Shown: positions 18,503 through 28,340, counted from the first letter of the stretch. The stretch: DNA of 64,000 nt from Saccharomycopsis phalli (GCA_020342235.1 CP073214.1:1798001-1862000), one strand, 5' to 3'. The notes: generated by a model not told the origin, from the sequence alone. A program made the numbers and translations.

Positions 18503-21500
18503 TCACCAATTACTTATCTCCTTTGACAAATTCTCCACATCCATGGCACATTTCTCCCGCATATAAAAGATCGAACAGTCCTTATTACTGCAAATCACCT
18601 CCTGGGTTAACGATCCCTGGCACCGCTGACACTGAGTCCATAGCCGTGCGAATTTCTCCTGCAAAGTATCGTGCTCTGCCAACTGCTGTGAGTAAATCAT
18701 GTCGGCCTTGTCGATACAGTTGCTACACAAGACACTGTCGTCGTCAATCGGCCGCTTGCAGACTTTACAGGTGTTGACCTTCTTGGTAAACTTCATCAAG
18801 CCTCCTAGACCACCCTTGCTGATGGTGACTTTCCGTGTATGTGATCCTGTCAACAAACTACTGGCCTTGCGCTCGCCAATCAAAGGCTCCATGATCCGCA
18901 TCAACGGCTTCGAAAGCTGGTTCTCCAAGTAATATGTCGAGTCGATTGTCAAGCCGTGCTGCAACACATACAACGGGTCCTCTGCCTTCATATACGCGGG
19001 CATCTTATCGCCCTTTTTTATAATGACAAACGGCACCCGATCTCCAACACTAGGTGCCAGACCAGGATCCCGCTCATACATACGCTTTGCCAACTCTGCG
19101 TGGGACTGTTTTGCGCTGTATTCTGCCGCAAGTTGCTTGGTGATGATCAACTCGGAGATGTCGACCTTGTTGTTGAGCAAGTCGCTGATCATTTTTTTGA
19201 CAAAGACCTCGGCACCGGCTACATCACGATCCACAAGAGCCAATTCAAGCACCTTGTTGATCACGTTCGACGCAAACTTGCAATTGTCTCGCCGCACGGT
19301 TTCCAAGCCTTTGGTGTCCATTTTGTCGTACTTTTCGCAGTTTGTCCAATACAATCCGGCGTACCGCTTCTTGTTGATTAAGAGATACGGCCAGTACACC
19401 TTCTCAAACTCGAGCTTGATTGGGTTTGGGAAAAGCTCAGACACTAGCGCAGCAGCTTCCTCGCCCAATGACATGCATTTTTTCAAGTCATCATGGCCGA
19501 ATTTCACCATCACGGAATCCGTGTCACCATAGATCACCATGCAGTCATATTCGTACCCGTTCCGGATACTGTAGTGCTCCTGGAGCTTCTGTTTCACCTG
19601 CTCGATCATCACACGTCCATACGCCGTCACCGACGACGAGATCTGCAAGTTTGGAAGCTTTCCAATGGTCGCACCAGTGAAACCATACACACTGTTTGCT
19701 GAGATCTTCAACGCAAGCTGTCGCCCGTTGAGAATGTCCTTTTTGAACGGGTCTGTCTCGTTCTTCATGTCGCGTTTTGCCTGCTTCCGGGCGCCAATCA
19801 ACTCCTCAAGAATGATTGGAAGAATGCCCTTTTTCTTTGCCTTTGTCACAAACAAATCCCCCGTCGGCGACTCCTCGTAGTCGACTCCTTTTTTCAAGCC
19901 GTACTGCACCACATCCTGCTTCAGCAACAACGTACAGTAGCATAAGTTGTGCGCCATCATAATCGAAGGGTACAACGACGCAAAGTCAAGCGTCGCTATT
20001 GGCTGCGAATAGTACCCTTTTACCGGCTCAATCACCGTGGCTCCTTCATACTGTTCGTCACCATTCCCTTGCCGAGGCAAGTTCGGCACAATCAAATCAT
20101 GCTCGAGACATTTGCGGAACAACTGGCTAATCACTTTAATCTGCTGGCCCCGTGTAAGAAGGTAGCTAAACGGCACACCACATACACGTGCCATCTCGGT
20201 GTAATTCACCAAGCACATGAGCTTGTTCATGAGCCGAAGCGGAAGGTACGCGTCCTTCAAACAATACACTGCCAACCGTCTCCGGGTCTCACTATCGCCG
20301 TTTTGCAAGTCTGTGATCATCAGGTGGTGCACGTCCTCCTTTTGCTCGTGAAGAAAGTGCGAGGACACACTGTTCAACGTGTACGATCGGAGCTTGAACT
20401 CCCGCTGAATAAACTGCAAAATATCAATCTGCACACGCCCCTCAATGTTGATGGTTTTGCTTTCCCGAGTACCAAAGGCCTTGGACGAAAACACCGCATC
20501 TTTCACCTCCTGCTTGCTGTTGAGAATCCGCGAAAAATACGGGAACTTTGGCAAGCCAAGAGCCTTTGCCCTGTCAATCAAGTACGGGAAGTCAAAGTTC
20601 GTGGTGTTGTACCCAATAATAATGTCTGGATCCGTCTCATTGACAAAGTCCCGCCATTTCATCAACATGTCCTTCTCATTATCGTGCTCGTACACATGCG
20701 ATCCCGCAATGGCAGAACATGTTCCCACAGTGAACACGTTCCGGATAAACGGCCGCGGCTCTCCGTTGATGCTCACCACATTTGCAATCTGAATCACCGG
20801 ATCCACTTGGGCCTCGGGGAAGATTCCTTTCCGGCCAGCGCACTCAATGTCAAAACTCAAGATCCGGAGCGGTGCCAGCTTCAACCAGCGGCCCTCGGGA
20901 GCGTGGCTGATGAGTTTTGTGTAGTGCACCGTCACTTCCAACTGACAACGGCTCACCTTGTCGCGAACCACCGAATACGTTTTCTGCGGGATCGTGAGCC
21001 AATTCATCCCAGTGATCTTGCAGTCAATCATCATCCGGAGCAAATACGTCAAATTGTCAAACGTCATCACCCCTTCTCCGCCAAAAAATTCGCCAAACTG
21101 CACATGGCCCCGCTCAAACCCACTGCGCACTTTTGCAATCTGCTTGGCGTTCAGCACCACCACCTTCAAGAATCCGAGCTTCTGGTTCCCACTATAGCCC
21201 CAGATCGACTCCTTCTCCACAATTTCCACAGAGTATGTCTGATACTGCTCCTCCAAATACTTGCTGAACCCAGCCACATGCTCCTGGCGGAATCCCCGCG
21301 GAACAGGCACGTAGAAATAGTGTAAAAACCCAATCACATTGCACAAAATCAGATGCCCGCCCTCGGTGACTCCATAGAACCGCACAGTACTGCTGTTGCC
21401 CATAAAATGCTCGTCGGCATCCAACTGTTGGAAGTGGATATCGTCTTTTTTCGGGTCAATGCTGATTGGTGCTCGTGCCCACAGACTCGAGGCAGCTGGC

Positions 21501-21730
21501 TTTGCTGCCGTCTCATTCATCTCAATCAATTCCTGCTCAAAAGACGACATTTCCCGTTGGCCTACCGGGACCTTATCCACCCGAGGCAAGTCATGGTGTA
21601 CCTGATTCAGGTCTGTGATCGTCTGGCTGGTTAAAGGCAATGAATGCACGCCCAGCGTCGCAATACGCGGCTCGAGCTTTATTTTTTTCTTTGGATTAGA
21701 AGCCTCGTTGTCGGAGTTGTGCTTGGACAT
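18503..21730 (-). CDS. POL3: DNA polymerase delta catalytic subunit
   Basis: A 1075-residue family B replicative polymerase, which synthesises the lagging strand and proofreads. An NLS-like NPKKKIKLEP lies at residues 12-21. Exonuclease motifs: SFDIECAG (292-299), NTTNFDFPYL (375-384) and YCLKDAYL (489-496). Polymerase motifs: DFASLYPSIMMAHN (A, 582-595), KISANSVYGFTGA (B, 675-687) and YGDTDS (C, 734-739). The C-terminus has two Cys clusters, CKVCKRPIDDDSVLCSNC (CysA) and CQRCQGSLTQEVICSNKDC (CysB, 4Fe-4S in the family). It ends in ISNW, as homologues end in LSKW. All catalytic acids are present. It diverges from HLJ1 across 356 bp. An MluI cell-cycle box lies 16 bp upstream of the ATG, as expected for an S-phase gene. 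Confidence 0.97.
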   Translation of the reverse strand: MSKHNSDNEASNPKKKIKLEPRIATLGVHSLPLTSQTITDLNQVHHDLPRVDKVPVGQREMSSFEQELIEMNETAAKPAASSLWARAPISIDPKKDDIHFQQLDADEHFMGNSSTVRFYGVTEGGHLILCNVIGFLHYFYVPVPRGFRQEHVAGFSKYLEEQYQTYSVEIVEKESIWGYSGNQKLGFLKVVVLNAKQIAKVRSGFERGHVQFGEFFGGEGVMTFDNLTYLLRMMIDCKITGMNWLTIPQKTYSVVRDKVSRCQLEVTVHYTKLISHAPEGRWLKLAPLRILSFDIECAGRKGIFPEAQVDPVIQIANVVSINGEPRPFIRNVFTVGTCSAIAGSHVYEHDNEKDMLMKWRDFVNETDPDIIIGYNTTNFDFPYLIDRAKALGLPKFPYFSRILNSKQEVKDAVFSSKAFGTRESKTINIEGRVQIDILQFIQREFKLRSYTLNSVSSHFLHEQKEDVHHLMITDLQNGDSETRRRLAVYCLKDAYLPLRLMNKLMCLVNYTEMARVCGVPFSYLLTRGQQIKVISQLFRKCLEHDLIVPNLPRQGNGDEQYEGATVIEPVKGYYSQPIATLDFASLYPSIMMAHNLCYCTLLLKQDVVQYGLKKGVDYEESPTGDLFVTKAKKKGILPIILEELIGARKQAKRDMKNETDPFKKDILNGRQLALKISANSVYGFTGATIGKLPNLQISSSVTAYGRVMIEQVKQKLQEHYSIRNGYEYDCMVIYGDTDSVMVKFGHDDLKKCMSLGEEAAALVSELFPNPIKLEFEKVYWPYLLINKKRYAGLYWTNCEKYDKMDTKGLETVRRDNCKFASNVINKVLELALVDRDVAGAEVFVKKMISDLLNNKVDISELIITKQLAAEYSAKQSHAELAKRMYERDPGLAPSVGDRVPFVIIKKGDKMPAYMKAEDPLYVLQHGLTIDSTYYLENQLSKPLMRIMEPLIGERKASSLLTGSHTRKVTISKGGLGGLMKFTKKVNTCKVCKRPIDDDSVLCSNCIDKADMIYSQQLAEHDTLQEKFARLWTQCQRCQGSLTQEVICSNKDCSIFYMREKCAMDVENLSKEISNW

Positions 21731-21745
21731 GGGTAAAGAATCGCG

Positions 21746-21751
21746 ACGCGT
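21746..21751. promoter_or_regulatory. MluI cell-cycle box (ACGCGT) upstream of POL3
   Basis: ACGCGT, the MBF (Mbp1-Swi6) site that drives G1/S transcription of replication genes, 16 bp before the POL3 ATG. A CGCGAC lies next to it. Its closeness to the ATG is unusual and implies a very short 5' UTR or a site in the UTR. Confidence 0.55.
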
Positions 21752-21774
21752 TCCCCCGTAAATAAAAAAGACGC

Positions 21775-22048
21775 TGACTAATCATCGTTATTGTATTAGT
21801 AATGGATCAAATATGATGAGTAATAAGATACACTTTCTTACTAAGCGTGGTTTTGTGTCTGGATGCGATTAGTCAGAAATTTACAATGATGACTAAGATG
21901 ACGCAATTTCTGACTCAGCAATATTTGTCAGAAAATCAGAATAATGACTAAGATGGCGCAATTTCTGACTCAGCAGTATTAGTCAGAAATACGGTTTTAT
22001 TAGTCATAGACGCACTGACATGACTAATATATCAACTATGCTGAGTCA
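21775..22048. promoter_or_regulatory. Cluster of twelve bZIP-type sites between POL3 and HLJ1
   Basis: TGACTAA or its complement TTAGTCA starts at 21775, 21869, 21890, 21945, 21979, 22000 and 22021. TTASTAA starts at 21796 and 21838. TGASTCA starts at 21911, 21966 and 22042. These are Yap1/Cap1-type and Gcn4-type elements. Part of the cluster lies in two tandem units of about 55 bp (about 21871-21985) containing GCGCAATTTCTGACTCAGCA-like sequence. Which of the two divergent genes responds is unknown; HLJ1, a stress chaperone, is the likelier one. Confidence 0.6.
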
Positions 22049-22086
22049 GCGTTCACCCTTGACGGTTTTTTTTCGTGCCACTCATC

Positions 22087-23043
22087 ATGTCCAAGTACAC
22101 CAAGGAACAGGAGGTTATTGTGGAGCGGGTACTCGGCAAAAAGGGGGACTACTACAGTGTTCTCTCTGTTGAAAAGTCCTCGCTGGACAACGAGATCAAA
22201 AAAGCCTACCGGAAGTTGGCCTTGAAGATTCATCCAGACAAGAATGGCCACCCAAATGCGCCAGAGGCATTTAAGGTGGTCTCCAAGGCGTTTGAAGTGC
22301 TTTCTGACAGCGGAAAGAAGAGCATATATGATCAGACGGGACAGGATCCTGATCTGAGACCACAATATGCTCAGTCAAGCGGCGGTTCTGCTGGTTTCCC
22401 AGCTGGGTTTGCCAACTTCCCCGCAGGACAGCAGTTCCATTTTGCCAACGATGGATTCAATGAGGATATCTTCAACATCTTCTTTGGCGGAATGCCTGGC
22501 CAGTCCACAGGATTTTCGTTTGGTCCAGGGGCTCAAGGGTTTCAGTTCCAGACGTTTGGCGGCGTGCCACGACGAAGAACCAGGGGACCTACTAGACAGG
22601 GTAGGGCGGCGAATCCTGGTGCGAACGCGGAGCAAGGTGGCAGTTTACGGGACAATATTCTGTCGTTGCTTCCAATATTGATTGTGCTTCTCTTTTCGCT
22701 CCTTTCCAATGTCTTTTCGAGTCCCGAGCAGCCAGCATATAGTTTGCACAAGACTGGCGACTACAAGTACGCGCGGAAGACGCCGACGTATAGTGTTGAC
22801 TATTACGTCACTAAGGAGAAGTTTGAGAAGCTGTCGGTCAAGGACTTGAAGAACTTGGACAGTCGTGTGGAACGGAAGCACATTGAGGATGTGAGCCACA
22901 ACTGCCAGGTGGAGCAGCGGACCAGAGAGCAGATTTTCCAGGATGCCCAGGGTTTTTTTTATACAGATGAGAAGATGGTTGAGCAGGGGCGGAATTACCC
23001 GATGCCGAATTGCGATCGGTTGCGCGGATATGGGTTGTTGTAG
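22087..23043 (+). CDS. HLJ1: ER-membrane J-domain co-chaperone, Hlj1-like
   Basis: A 318-residue DnaJ-domain protein. The J domain covers about residues 20-85 (DYYSVLSVEK...YDQTGQDPD) with HPD at 49-51. A Gly/Phe-rich stretch follows (90-180), then one hydrophobic segment at about 192-212. The lumenal C-terminus (YKYARKTPTYSVDYYV to the end) resembles the DUF1977 tail of the DNAJB12/B14 group. In yeast Hlj1 sits tail-out in the ER membrane and recruits cytosolic Hsp70 for ER-associated degradation. I start at 22087 (MSKYTKEQE), not at the in-frame ATG at 22075, by comparison with family N-termini. The CTG codon at SS-x-DNEIKKAY fits Ser or Thr in homologues. The promoter is the bZIP cluster shared with POL3. 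Confidence 0.88.
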   Translation: MSKYTKEQEVIVERVLGKKGDYYSVLSVEKSSLDNEIKKAYRKLALKIHPDKNGHPNAPEAFKVVSKAFEVLSDSGKKSIYDQTGQDPDLRPQYAQSSGGSAGFPAGFANFPAGQQFHFANDGFNEDIFNIFFGGMPGQSTGFSFGPGAQGFQFQTFGGVPRRRTRGPTRQGRAANPGANAEQGGSLRDNILSLLPILIVLLFSLLSNVFSSPEQPAYSLHKTGDYKYARKTPTYSVDYYVTKEKFEKLSVKDLKNLDSRVERKHIEDVSHNCQVEQRTREQIFQDAQGFFYTDEKMVEQGRNYPMPNCDRLRGYGLL

Positions 23044-24159
23044 GTGCGGATAGAATAAATGACATGATAATTAGTGTGTAGATGGTGTTGGGTAATGATG
23101 GGGGATGGAGGAATGGGGGTGTAAGTGTGGTCAATATCTTGGAGTGGTTAATATAATTTGGAAAGTACTATCAAATGAAAGTAGTCAATGTTAAAAATTG
23201 ATGTACATTGATTATAAGATTTGACGTACGTTGATTATAAGATTTGATGTACATTGATTATAAGATTTGACGTACATTGGTGAAAATTGTATTTGACATT
23301 TGTAGATATTCAGTCATGTTTCATATGTATTCAGCCGTATAGCCAAGGTTGCGTTATACTTTGACGTCACATGTGTCTAGTAGCAAGGCTACCCAATGAT
23401 AAGGGAAAATGAATTACCAGGAGTTGATGTATTGATTTGTATTTCTGTGAATGATCCAAGTTGTATATTTCTGTGAATCCGAGGTGTATATTTCTACTTG
23501 TAATGTCTCGAGTTGAAAGACACAATCTCAGTAGAAAGGGAATGGGCTTGTTGATGCCTTGACAAGTTGAGTCGGCCAAAAATGGAGTCGAGAAGTAAAA
23601 TCGTCTTATTAACTGCTATAATGCTTCTACTTGTGATATAGTAATTAAAATGGATACGATGAAATAGGTACTGAGATATGTGTAGATAAAATAGAACCAA
23701 AATACATGTGGATAGAACCAAAATACATGTGGATAGAACCAAATATTCATTTGGAGAAAATAAATAAAAAACGAGTTTTATTCTTGAGTAATTTATTCGA
23801 AGCAGTCTAATCTTTTATAGTTGATAACAAGAGATGACCATGTGGAAGAAGCACTTGTCATCAATGTATGATTAGGCGTGAAATAGTGAAAAGATTAGTC
23901 TTGATTGGGATATTCAGAATGAATAATGGGTATATAATTTTACTACTTGAACATTTCACTTGAATATCACATTGGAATTGCTTGAATATCACTTGCCATC
24001 ACTTGGCTCCCTTGCCTCCTTGCCTTACCATCACTACTGTAATACCAACTCTATCATTACATTCCTATTAATCCCCAACTTCGCAAGTCACCCACTTTAT
24101 ACACCCACTTTACCCACTTTATACACCCACTTTACCCACTTTACCCACTTTACACAACC
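23044..24159. other. Convergent intergenic region HLJ1 / FNT channel
   Basis: No gene seen. Three near-identical copies of a 29-bp unit, TGATTATAAGATTTGA(C/T)GTAC(A/G)T, lie at 23200-23285. TAGAACCAAAATACATGTGG repeats three times at about 23690-23745. TTACCCACTTTATACACCCA-type repeats lie at about 24095-24150. Confidence 0.55.
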
Positions 24160-25410
24160 TCACTCATCCTTTGGAAACCGACCAACTTGAGCAGCCCACT
24201 GCTCAACACTATGCGACTGGGGATCCAGCTCAACGTCCGAGGTGGTTTTCCTCGTGACAAGCTTCTTAAGTTTCTGACTTAGATACTCTTCCTTTGCAGA
24301 CTTGGTGTTGACCTTGCTCAACACGCTCTGGTCCTCGTCCTCTTCAACCCCGTATTTATACGCACCACTGGCAATGGACCGCTCCTTCTCCAACGCTGTG
24401 GCCATTCCAGCCACCGGAAACACTCCCGACGGCAGTCTTGCGCCCTGGGCTGCGGTTTCGTACCGCCTTACTTCCAAGTCGGGGTCGTCGGTCGGAGGAG
24501 TCTGGCGGACAACACGGCTGTCCATTCCCAACTCCGGCTGCTCGTCCTTGATCTGGTAGTTTGGCAAGCCCAACAGGCTGGCGTCCTTTTCGACAATGTA
24601 CATGTGAGAGTACCACGGCACCATGATGGCGAAGATGGCGCCTCCAAGGATGTTGCCGATGGTCTCTGGGATGAGGATTTTCCATATATACAAAGCGACG
24701 GAGCAGTCTGCGCCGTTCATGAGGCCGATGGGGATCAAGTACATGTCGGCGACGGTGTGGTTGTAGCCGAGAAACACAAAGGAGAACACCAGAAGAAAGA
24801 TCATAAAGAACTTCACGTGGAGCGGCTTGCACATGAGCTGGAAGTAGATGGCCAAGCCGACAAGATAGTTACAGGCAATGGCCCGGAGTAAGGTTTCACC
24901 AAACCCGTACTGGAGCTTCCCCGCGACAATGTCACGACTGGCCTTGACATAGGGCTCGCTCCGCACGGTTTTGGACACGTAGGAAATCACGTAGCACACA
25001 AAGAGGTTTGCGGCCAAGTTGACGGCCCAGGAGACTGACCAGGAGATCACGAGGTCGAAGATGCCAACGGCGCCGCGCACCACTCCGACGGTGAAGAAAA
25101 CAATGTTGGAGTTGAAGAGCTCCGCGCCGTTGATCACCACGTAGAACAACGCAATCGGATATACTGCTCCTTGGAGAAGGTGTGGGTTATCGTAGTCGAC
25201 TTCCGCAGCAAGGTAGAGCATGCCGCCTATGCTGAACAAAATCCCGCCGTTGAGCGACTGGATGATCAAGGCGTCGATAGTTAGCCGGGCTTTTTTCATG
25301 CTAGTGGCCACGAGAGCAAGAGCTGCTTCCCGAGGCGTGATGTACAAACTGTCGTCTGGCATTGGCTGGGAAAAGCGAGTTCCGGAATTGATCGTGGCTG
25401 TTCCGATCAT
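24160..25410 (-). CDS. Formate/nitrite transporter (FNT) family membrane protein
   Basis: A 416-residue protein with an FNT core of six hydrophobic segments (about residues 50-270) and a hydrophilic tail of about 140 residues. Core signatures include VVINGAELFNSNIVFF near the second segment and LGYNHTVADMYLIPIGL with the family His. The closest characterised relative I recall is S. cerevisiae YHL008C, a putative monovalent-anion channel; bacterial members pass formate, nitrite or lactate. The tail is rich in charged residues and Ser/Thr and is probably cytosolic. The start MIGTATINSG is the only good ATG before the conserved block. It is convergent with HLJ1. Substrate unknown. Confidence 0.82.
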   Translation of the reverse strand: MIGTATINSGTRFSQPMPDDSLYITPREAALALVATSMKKARLTIDALIIQSLNGGILFSIGGMLYLAAEVDYDNPHLLQGAVYPIALFYVVINGAELFNSNIVFFTVGVVRGAVGIFDLVISWSVSWAVNLAANLFVCYVISYVSKTVRSEPYVKASRDIVAGKLQYGFGETLLRAIACNYLVGLAIYFQLMCKPLHVKFFMIFLLVFSFVFLGYNHTVADMYLIPIGLMNGADCSVALYIWKILIPETIGNILGGAIFAIMVPWYSHMYIVEKDASLLGLPNYQIKDEQPELGMDSRVVRQTPPTDDPDLEVRRYETAAQGARLPSGVFPVAGMATALEKERSIASGAYKYGVEEDEDQSVLSKVNTKSAKEEYLSQKLKKLVTRKTTSDVELDPQSHSVEQWAAQVGRFPKDE

Positions 25411-25719
25411 GTGGTGATCTGTACAGTGTGGGGTGAGGTGGAGGGAAGGAAAGGGAAGAGGTGGTGGAGGTGGCAGGGAAGAGGAGGGAAGAGGAGGGAA
25501 GAGGAGGGAAGAGGAGGTGGAATATTGAGCAAGTAAAAGTGAATGTATCGGATGATTGAAATGTGCATGATGGACAGGAGTGTCAGAGTGTCATGGTATA
25601 ATAGCTGCATGAGTGTCAGAGTGTCAGAGTGTCATGGCATATAGTATATAATGTGTAGATGGTAAAGGGATACAAGCAAATATTCTTTACCATTCCCAGC
25701 TCGGATTCTAGCTACTATT

Positions 25720-25870
25720 TTACAGGTGGAATCATCTCACTCGGATCCTACGTCACCAGCATTGTAGCAGAGGGAAAAACGTTTGACTAGTGCTAGTGAA
25801 TATGTAAAGTAATGGGTAATGTGCTTTTCATAGGTCGTAGGTGACTTGAGATATCCATTTAATGAATTAG
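25720..25870 (+). repeat. Right-hand fragment of the dispersed R1 repeat
   Basis: Holds GTTTGACTAGTGCTAGTGAATATG, shown here only as the shared core TAGTGCTAGTGAATATG, then AAGTAATGGG and TAGGTCGTAGGTGACTTGAG, in the same order as other R1 copies. Confidence 0.55.
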
Positions 25871-26029
25871 CATGGTTGTTTCTATGCCCGAGGTGCCAAA
25901 TGTGCATGTATAACTGAGTGAATGAGTAAAAAATTAAAAGTTTATACGATATATAGAAGTATACATGTATATCCAGATTATATTAATGTGACTGATTTAT
26001 TAGATAGACAGTGAACAATAGTAAATCAA

Positions 26030-26185
26030 TAGTAGCCAGTTAACAATAGCCAGTCAACAATAGCAAGACATTAACAATAGCAAATCAAAAATAGCAAATC
26101 ATCAAAAATAGCAAATCATCAAAAATAGCAAGTCACCAAAATAATAGCAAGCCACCAAAATAATAGCAAGCCACCAAAATAATAG
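26030..26185. repeat. AATAGCAA(A/G)(T/C)CA tandem array
   Basis: About ten imperfect copies of AATAGCAAATCA, turning into three near-perfect AATAATAGCAAGCCACCAA units. It lies downstream of the F-box gene stop. Confidence 0.8.
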
Positions 26186-26298
26186 CATCATCTATTGATT
26201 TCATCATCCATCCAAGTTCATCTATTGACTTTATCCATCCAAGTTTATCTATTGACTTCATCCATCCAAGCTCAAGCCATCCTAAGCCATCCCTTCAC

Positions 26299-28020
26299 TC
26301 ACACATTCAACGCATAATACTTGTATATACCACGCTCGGAAAACTTCACCGGCCAGATCTTGTACAAATCGTCATCGCCATTGTAAAACGGACCATTGCT
26401 CATGTCAATCTTCCGGCTGGCATACTTGAGAAACGGATAGAATATCAACCGCGGCTCTATCTTGCGCCCTGTTTCCATGTCGTAGTAGGTGGCATTTGGA
26501 ATGTAGTTTGGATCATCAGTGAGAATCTCGTAGTCAATCTCGTCAGAATAGAAGCTGTTGTAGTCCAAGTCCAAGTTGAAGTGGTAGTTCAAATACTTTG
26601 AATTCTCCTTGTTGTACGACCGAAGCTTATAAAGCCACGATCTTCGGCCACTGGCCTCGAAGATCTTCCAAAAGAAGTTGTCTGTCGAGTAGTTGAACAC
26701 ATTAAACAGCGACTCGTCAAAAATTTTCATGTCAAATTCCCAGGCCAAGAGCGACGGACAGGCCTCAATCAATGCCGGGTTGTTGAGACTCCAGCTGTTG
26801 CTTACGTTTCGGTTTCCTCGTACGTTGACAAACCGGAGCTGCTGGAAGATCTTTGTCTCGTTGAATTCCTTAATGTCCTTCAACTGGACGTACTTGGACC
26901 GTTTCTGGCTGTTGTAGTAGTCGTTCAACGAGAGCATCGAGAGACGCAGGTCGGTTTTCAGGGCGTTGGACTTTGGTGGGGTGAGAAAGTCAATCAAGTC
27001 GTCGAGAGAGATGTCGGAGTTTTGGATGTTGAGCGACTTGAGAAACACAAAGTTGGTCTTGATGTACGTCAACACTGGGGTTGTTGGGTCGCGTCCATTG
27101 AGGTTCAAGTACTGCAAGTTGTAGTTGAGACTGGCGACCAAGCTCTTGAGCACAATCAACAACTCCTTGTCGTTGAGATCGTTGACTCCGTCGGTCTCGA
27201 TATTCAACCACTTTAGCCGCGACTTCACTGCTGGGTGGTATTTGAACATCCGGAGCAAATGCGGCTTGGTGATCTGGTAGCAGTTTCCAATGGACAAGTG
27301 GGTCAATTTGCAGTTTGCCGAGAGGCTGCACAAGGAGTTTCCCGAGACCTTTGTGTGGTACAAGTCGAGTTTCTCTGCGTGGGAAAGCCGTGGAAGAAGC
27401 ACAGCAAAAAAGCGGTCGCTGAGGTCGGTACAATCGTGGAACGAGACGTTTTTCAACGACACAAAGTTGTTTGCTGCGGCGATTTCCGGGATGATTGTGG
27501 TGAATGCCGAGGAAAACGTTTCGCCCGTGGATCCGCAAAAGTCAAGGGCCGAGAGATTGTGGAGATGGAAAAAGAGCTGCCGCAAAATCTCGGGACTGAT
27601 GTCCGACTGGATGTTCTCGCTGCTGAGAAACTCGGCCAAGTTTGTGGCTCGCTGGAGAAAGCCCAAGATTGTGTTTTTCGTCACCATCTGGATCTCGTTG
27701 TTCATGCGGTTAGTGCGTCCTAACCCCACGCTGGTGAACTCCTGGAAGTCCAAGACCATGATATATTTGAAGATCGACTGTCCGTTGCGCTGTTTGTCCC
27801 GCCAGTATTTATTGAAGATGTCAAATGTCTGCGGTCGGGCAAACCGGCAGTAGTGCACCAAGTACTTTGTGCTGAGGTGGTGGAACTTTTTGTTGACGAG
27901 GCAGACTGACTTGGAGAACCACTCAATGTGTCGGGCAAATGGGATCTGGATGTCGTTGCAGTAGATGGCCATGATGATCTGGTATAGGATTTCCAATGGG
28001 AGGTCATTGAGTGAGGACAT
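26299..28020 (-). CDS. F-box / leucine-rich repeat protein
   Basis: A 573-residue protein. Residues 3-45 (LNDLPLEILYQIIMAIY ... VCLVNKKFHHLSTKYLVHY) form an F-box that would bind Skp1 of an SCF ubiquitin ligase. Residues about 150-340 contain irregular leucine-rich repeats such as LSALDFCGSTGE, AEKLDLYHTKVSG and KLTHLSIGNCYQIT. The C-terminal 200 residues are rich in Tyr, Asn and Asp without a family I can name. Substrate and pathway unknown; the architecture recalls the many F-box/LRR proteins of Saccharomycotina, and I assign no orthologue. The ATG at 28020 begins MSSLNDLPLEI, a normal F-box opening. Confidence 0.82.
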   Translation of the reverse strand: MSSLNDLPLEILYQIIMAIYCNDIQIPFARHIEWFSKSVCLVNKKFHHLSTKYLVHYCRFARPQTFDIFNKYWRDKQRNGQSIFKYIMVLDFQEFTSVGLGRTNRMNNEIQMVTKNTILGFLQRATNLAEFLSSENIQSDISPEILRQLFFHLHNLSALDFCGSTGETFSSAFTTIIPEIAAANNFVSLKNVSFHDCTDLSDRFFAVLLPRLSHAEKLDLYHTKVSGNSLCSLSANCKLTHLSIGNCYQITKPHLLRMFKYHPAVKSRLKWLNIETDGVNDLNDKELLIVLKSLVASLNYNLQYLNLNGRDPTTPVLTYIKTNFVFLKSLNIQNSDISLDDLIDFLTPPKSNALKTDLRLSMLSLNDYYNSQKRSKYVQLKDIKEFNETKIFQQLRFVNVRGNRNVSNSWSLNNPALIEACPSLLAWEFDMKIFDESLFNVFNYSTDNFFWKIFEASGRRSWLYKLRSYNKENSKYLNYHFNLDLDYNSFYSDEIDYEILTDDPNYIPNATYYDMETGRKIEPRLIFYPFLKYASRKIDMSNGPFYNGDDDLYKIWPVKFSERGIYKYYALNV

Positions 28021-28125
28021 GATGAGTTGTGAGTGTATTTTGTGGTATTTCTGGTGTATTGGGTTGTTTTTTGGTGTATTAGGCGGTGTTTTGGTGTATT
28101 AGGCTGTATTTCTGGTGTATTAGGC

Positions 28126-28340
28126 TGTACTTTGCCAGTATTTAGGTCTGTATTTGCCAGTATTTAGGTCTGTATTTGCCAGTATTTAGGTCTGTATTTG
28201 CCAGTATTTAGGTCTGTATTTGCCAGTATTTAGGTCTGTATTTGCCAGTATTTATGTCTGTATTTGCCAGTATTTAGGTCTGTATTTGCCAGTATTTAGG
28301 TCTGTATTTGCCAGTATTTAGGTCTGTATTTGCCAGTATT
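28126..28340. repeat. 22-bp minisatellite, about ten copies
   Basis: The unit GGTCTGTATTTGCCAGTATT plus TA repeats about ten times head to tail with almost no divergence; one copy has TATG in place of TAGG. The first copy is a variant merging into the upstream GGCTGTATT repeat. It lies in the F-box gene promoter. Confidence 0.92.

Larger units (their letters stand above)
25411..26298. other. Intergenic region upstream of the FNT gene and downstream of the F-box gene
   Basis: No gene. GAAGAGGAGG repeats at 25450-25512 in the FNT promoter, CAGAGTGTCA repeats at 25575-25640, a fragment of the dispersed R1 repeat at about 25720-25870, and an AATAGCAAATCA / AATAGCAAGCCACCAAA array at 26030-26185. 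Confidence 0.6.

Noticed and set aside
19949-21325. A 458-codon plus-strand open frame
   Set aside because: It lies entirely antisense to POL3, whose motifs are complete. The frame is His/Arg/Leu-rich with no domain, a codon-bias shadow.
24604-24891. A 95-codon plus-strand frame rich in Asp, His and Val
   Set aside because: Antisense to the membrane core of the FNT gene, with no independent features.
26030-26185. A CRISPR-like array (regular AATAGCAA repeats)
   Set aside because: No unique spacers, imperfect short units, and a eukaryotic nuclear context; it is a minisatellite.
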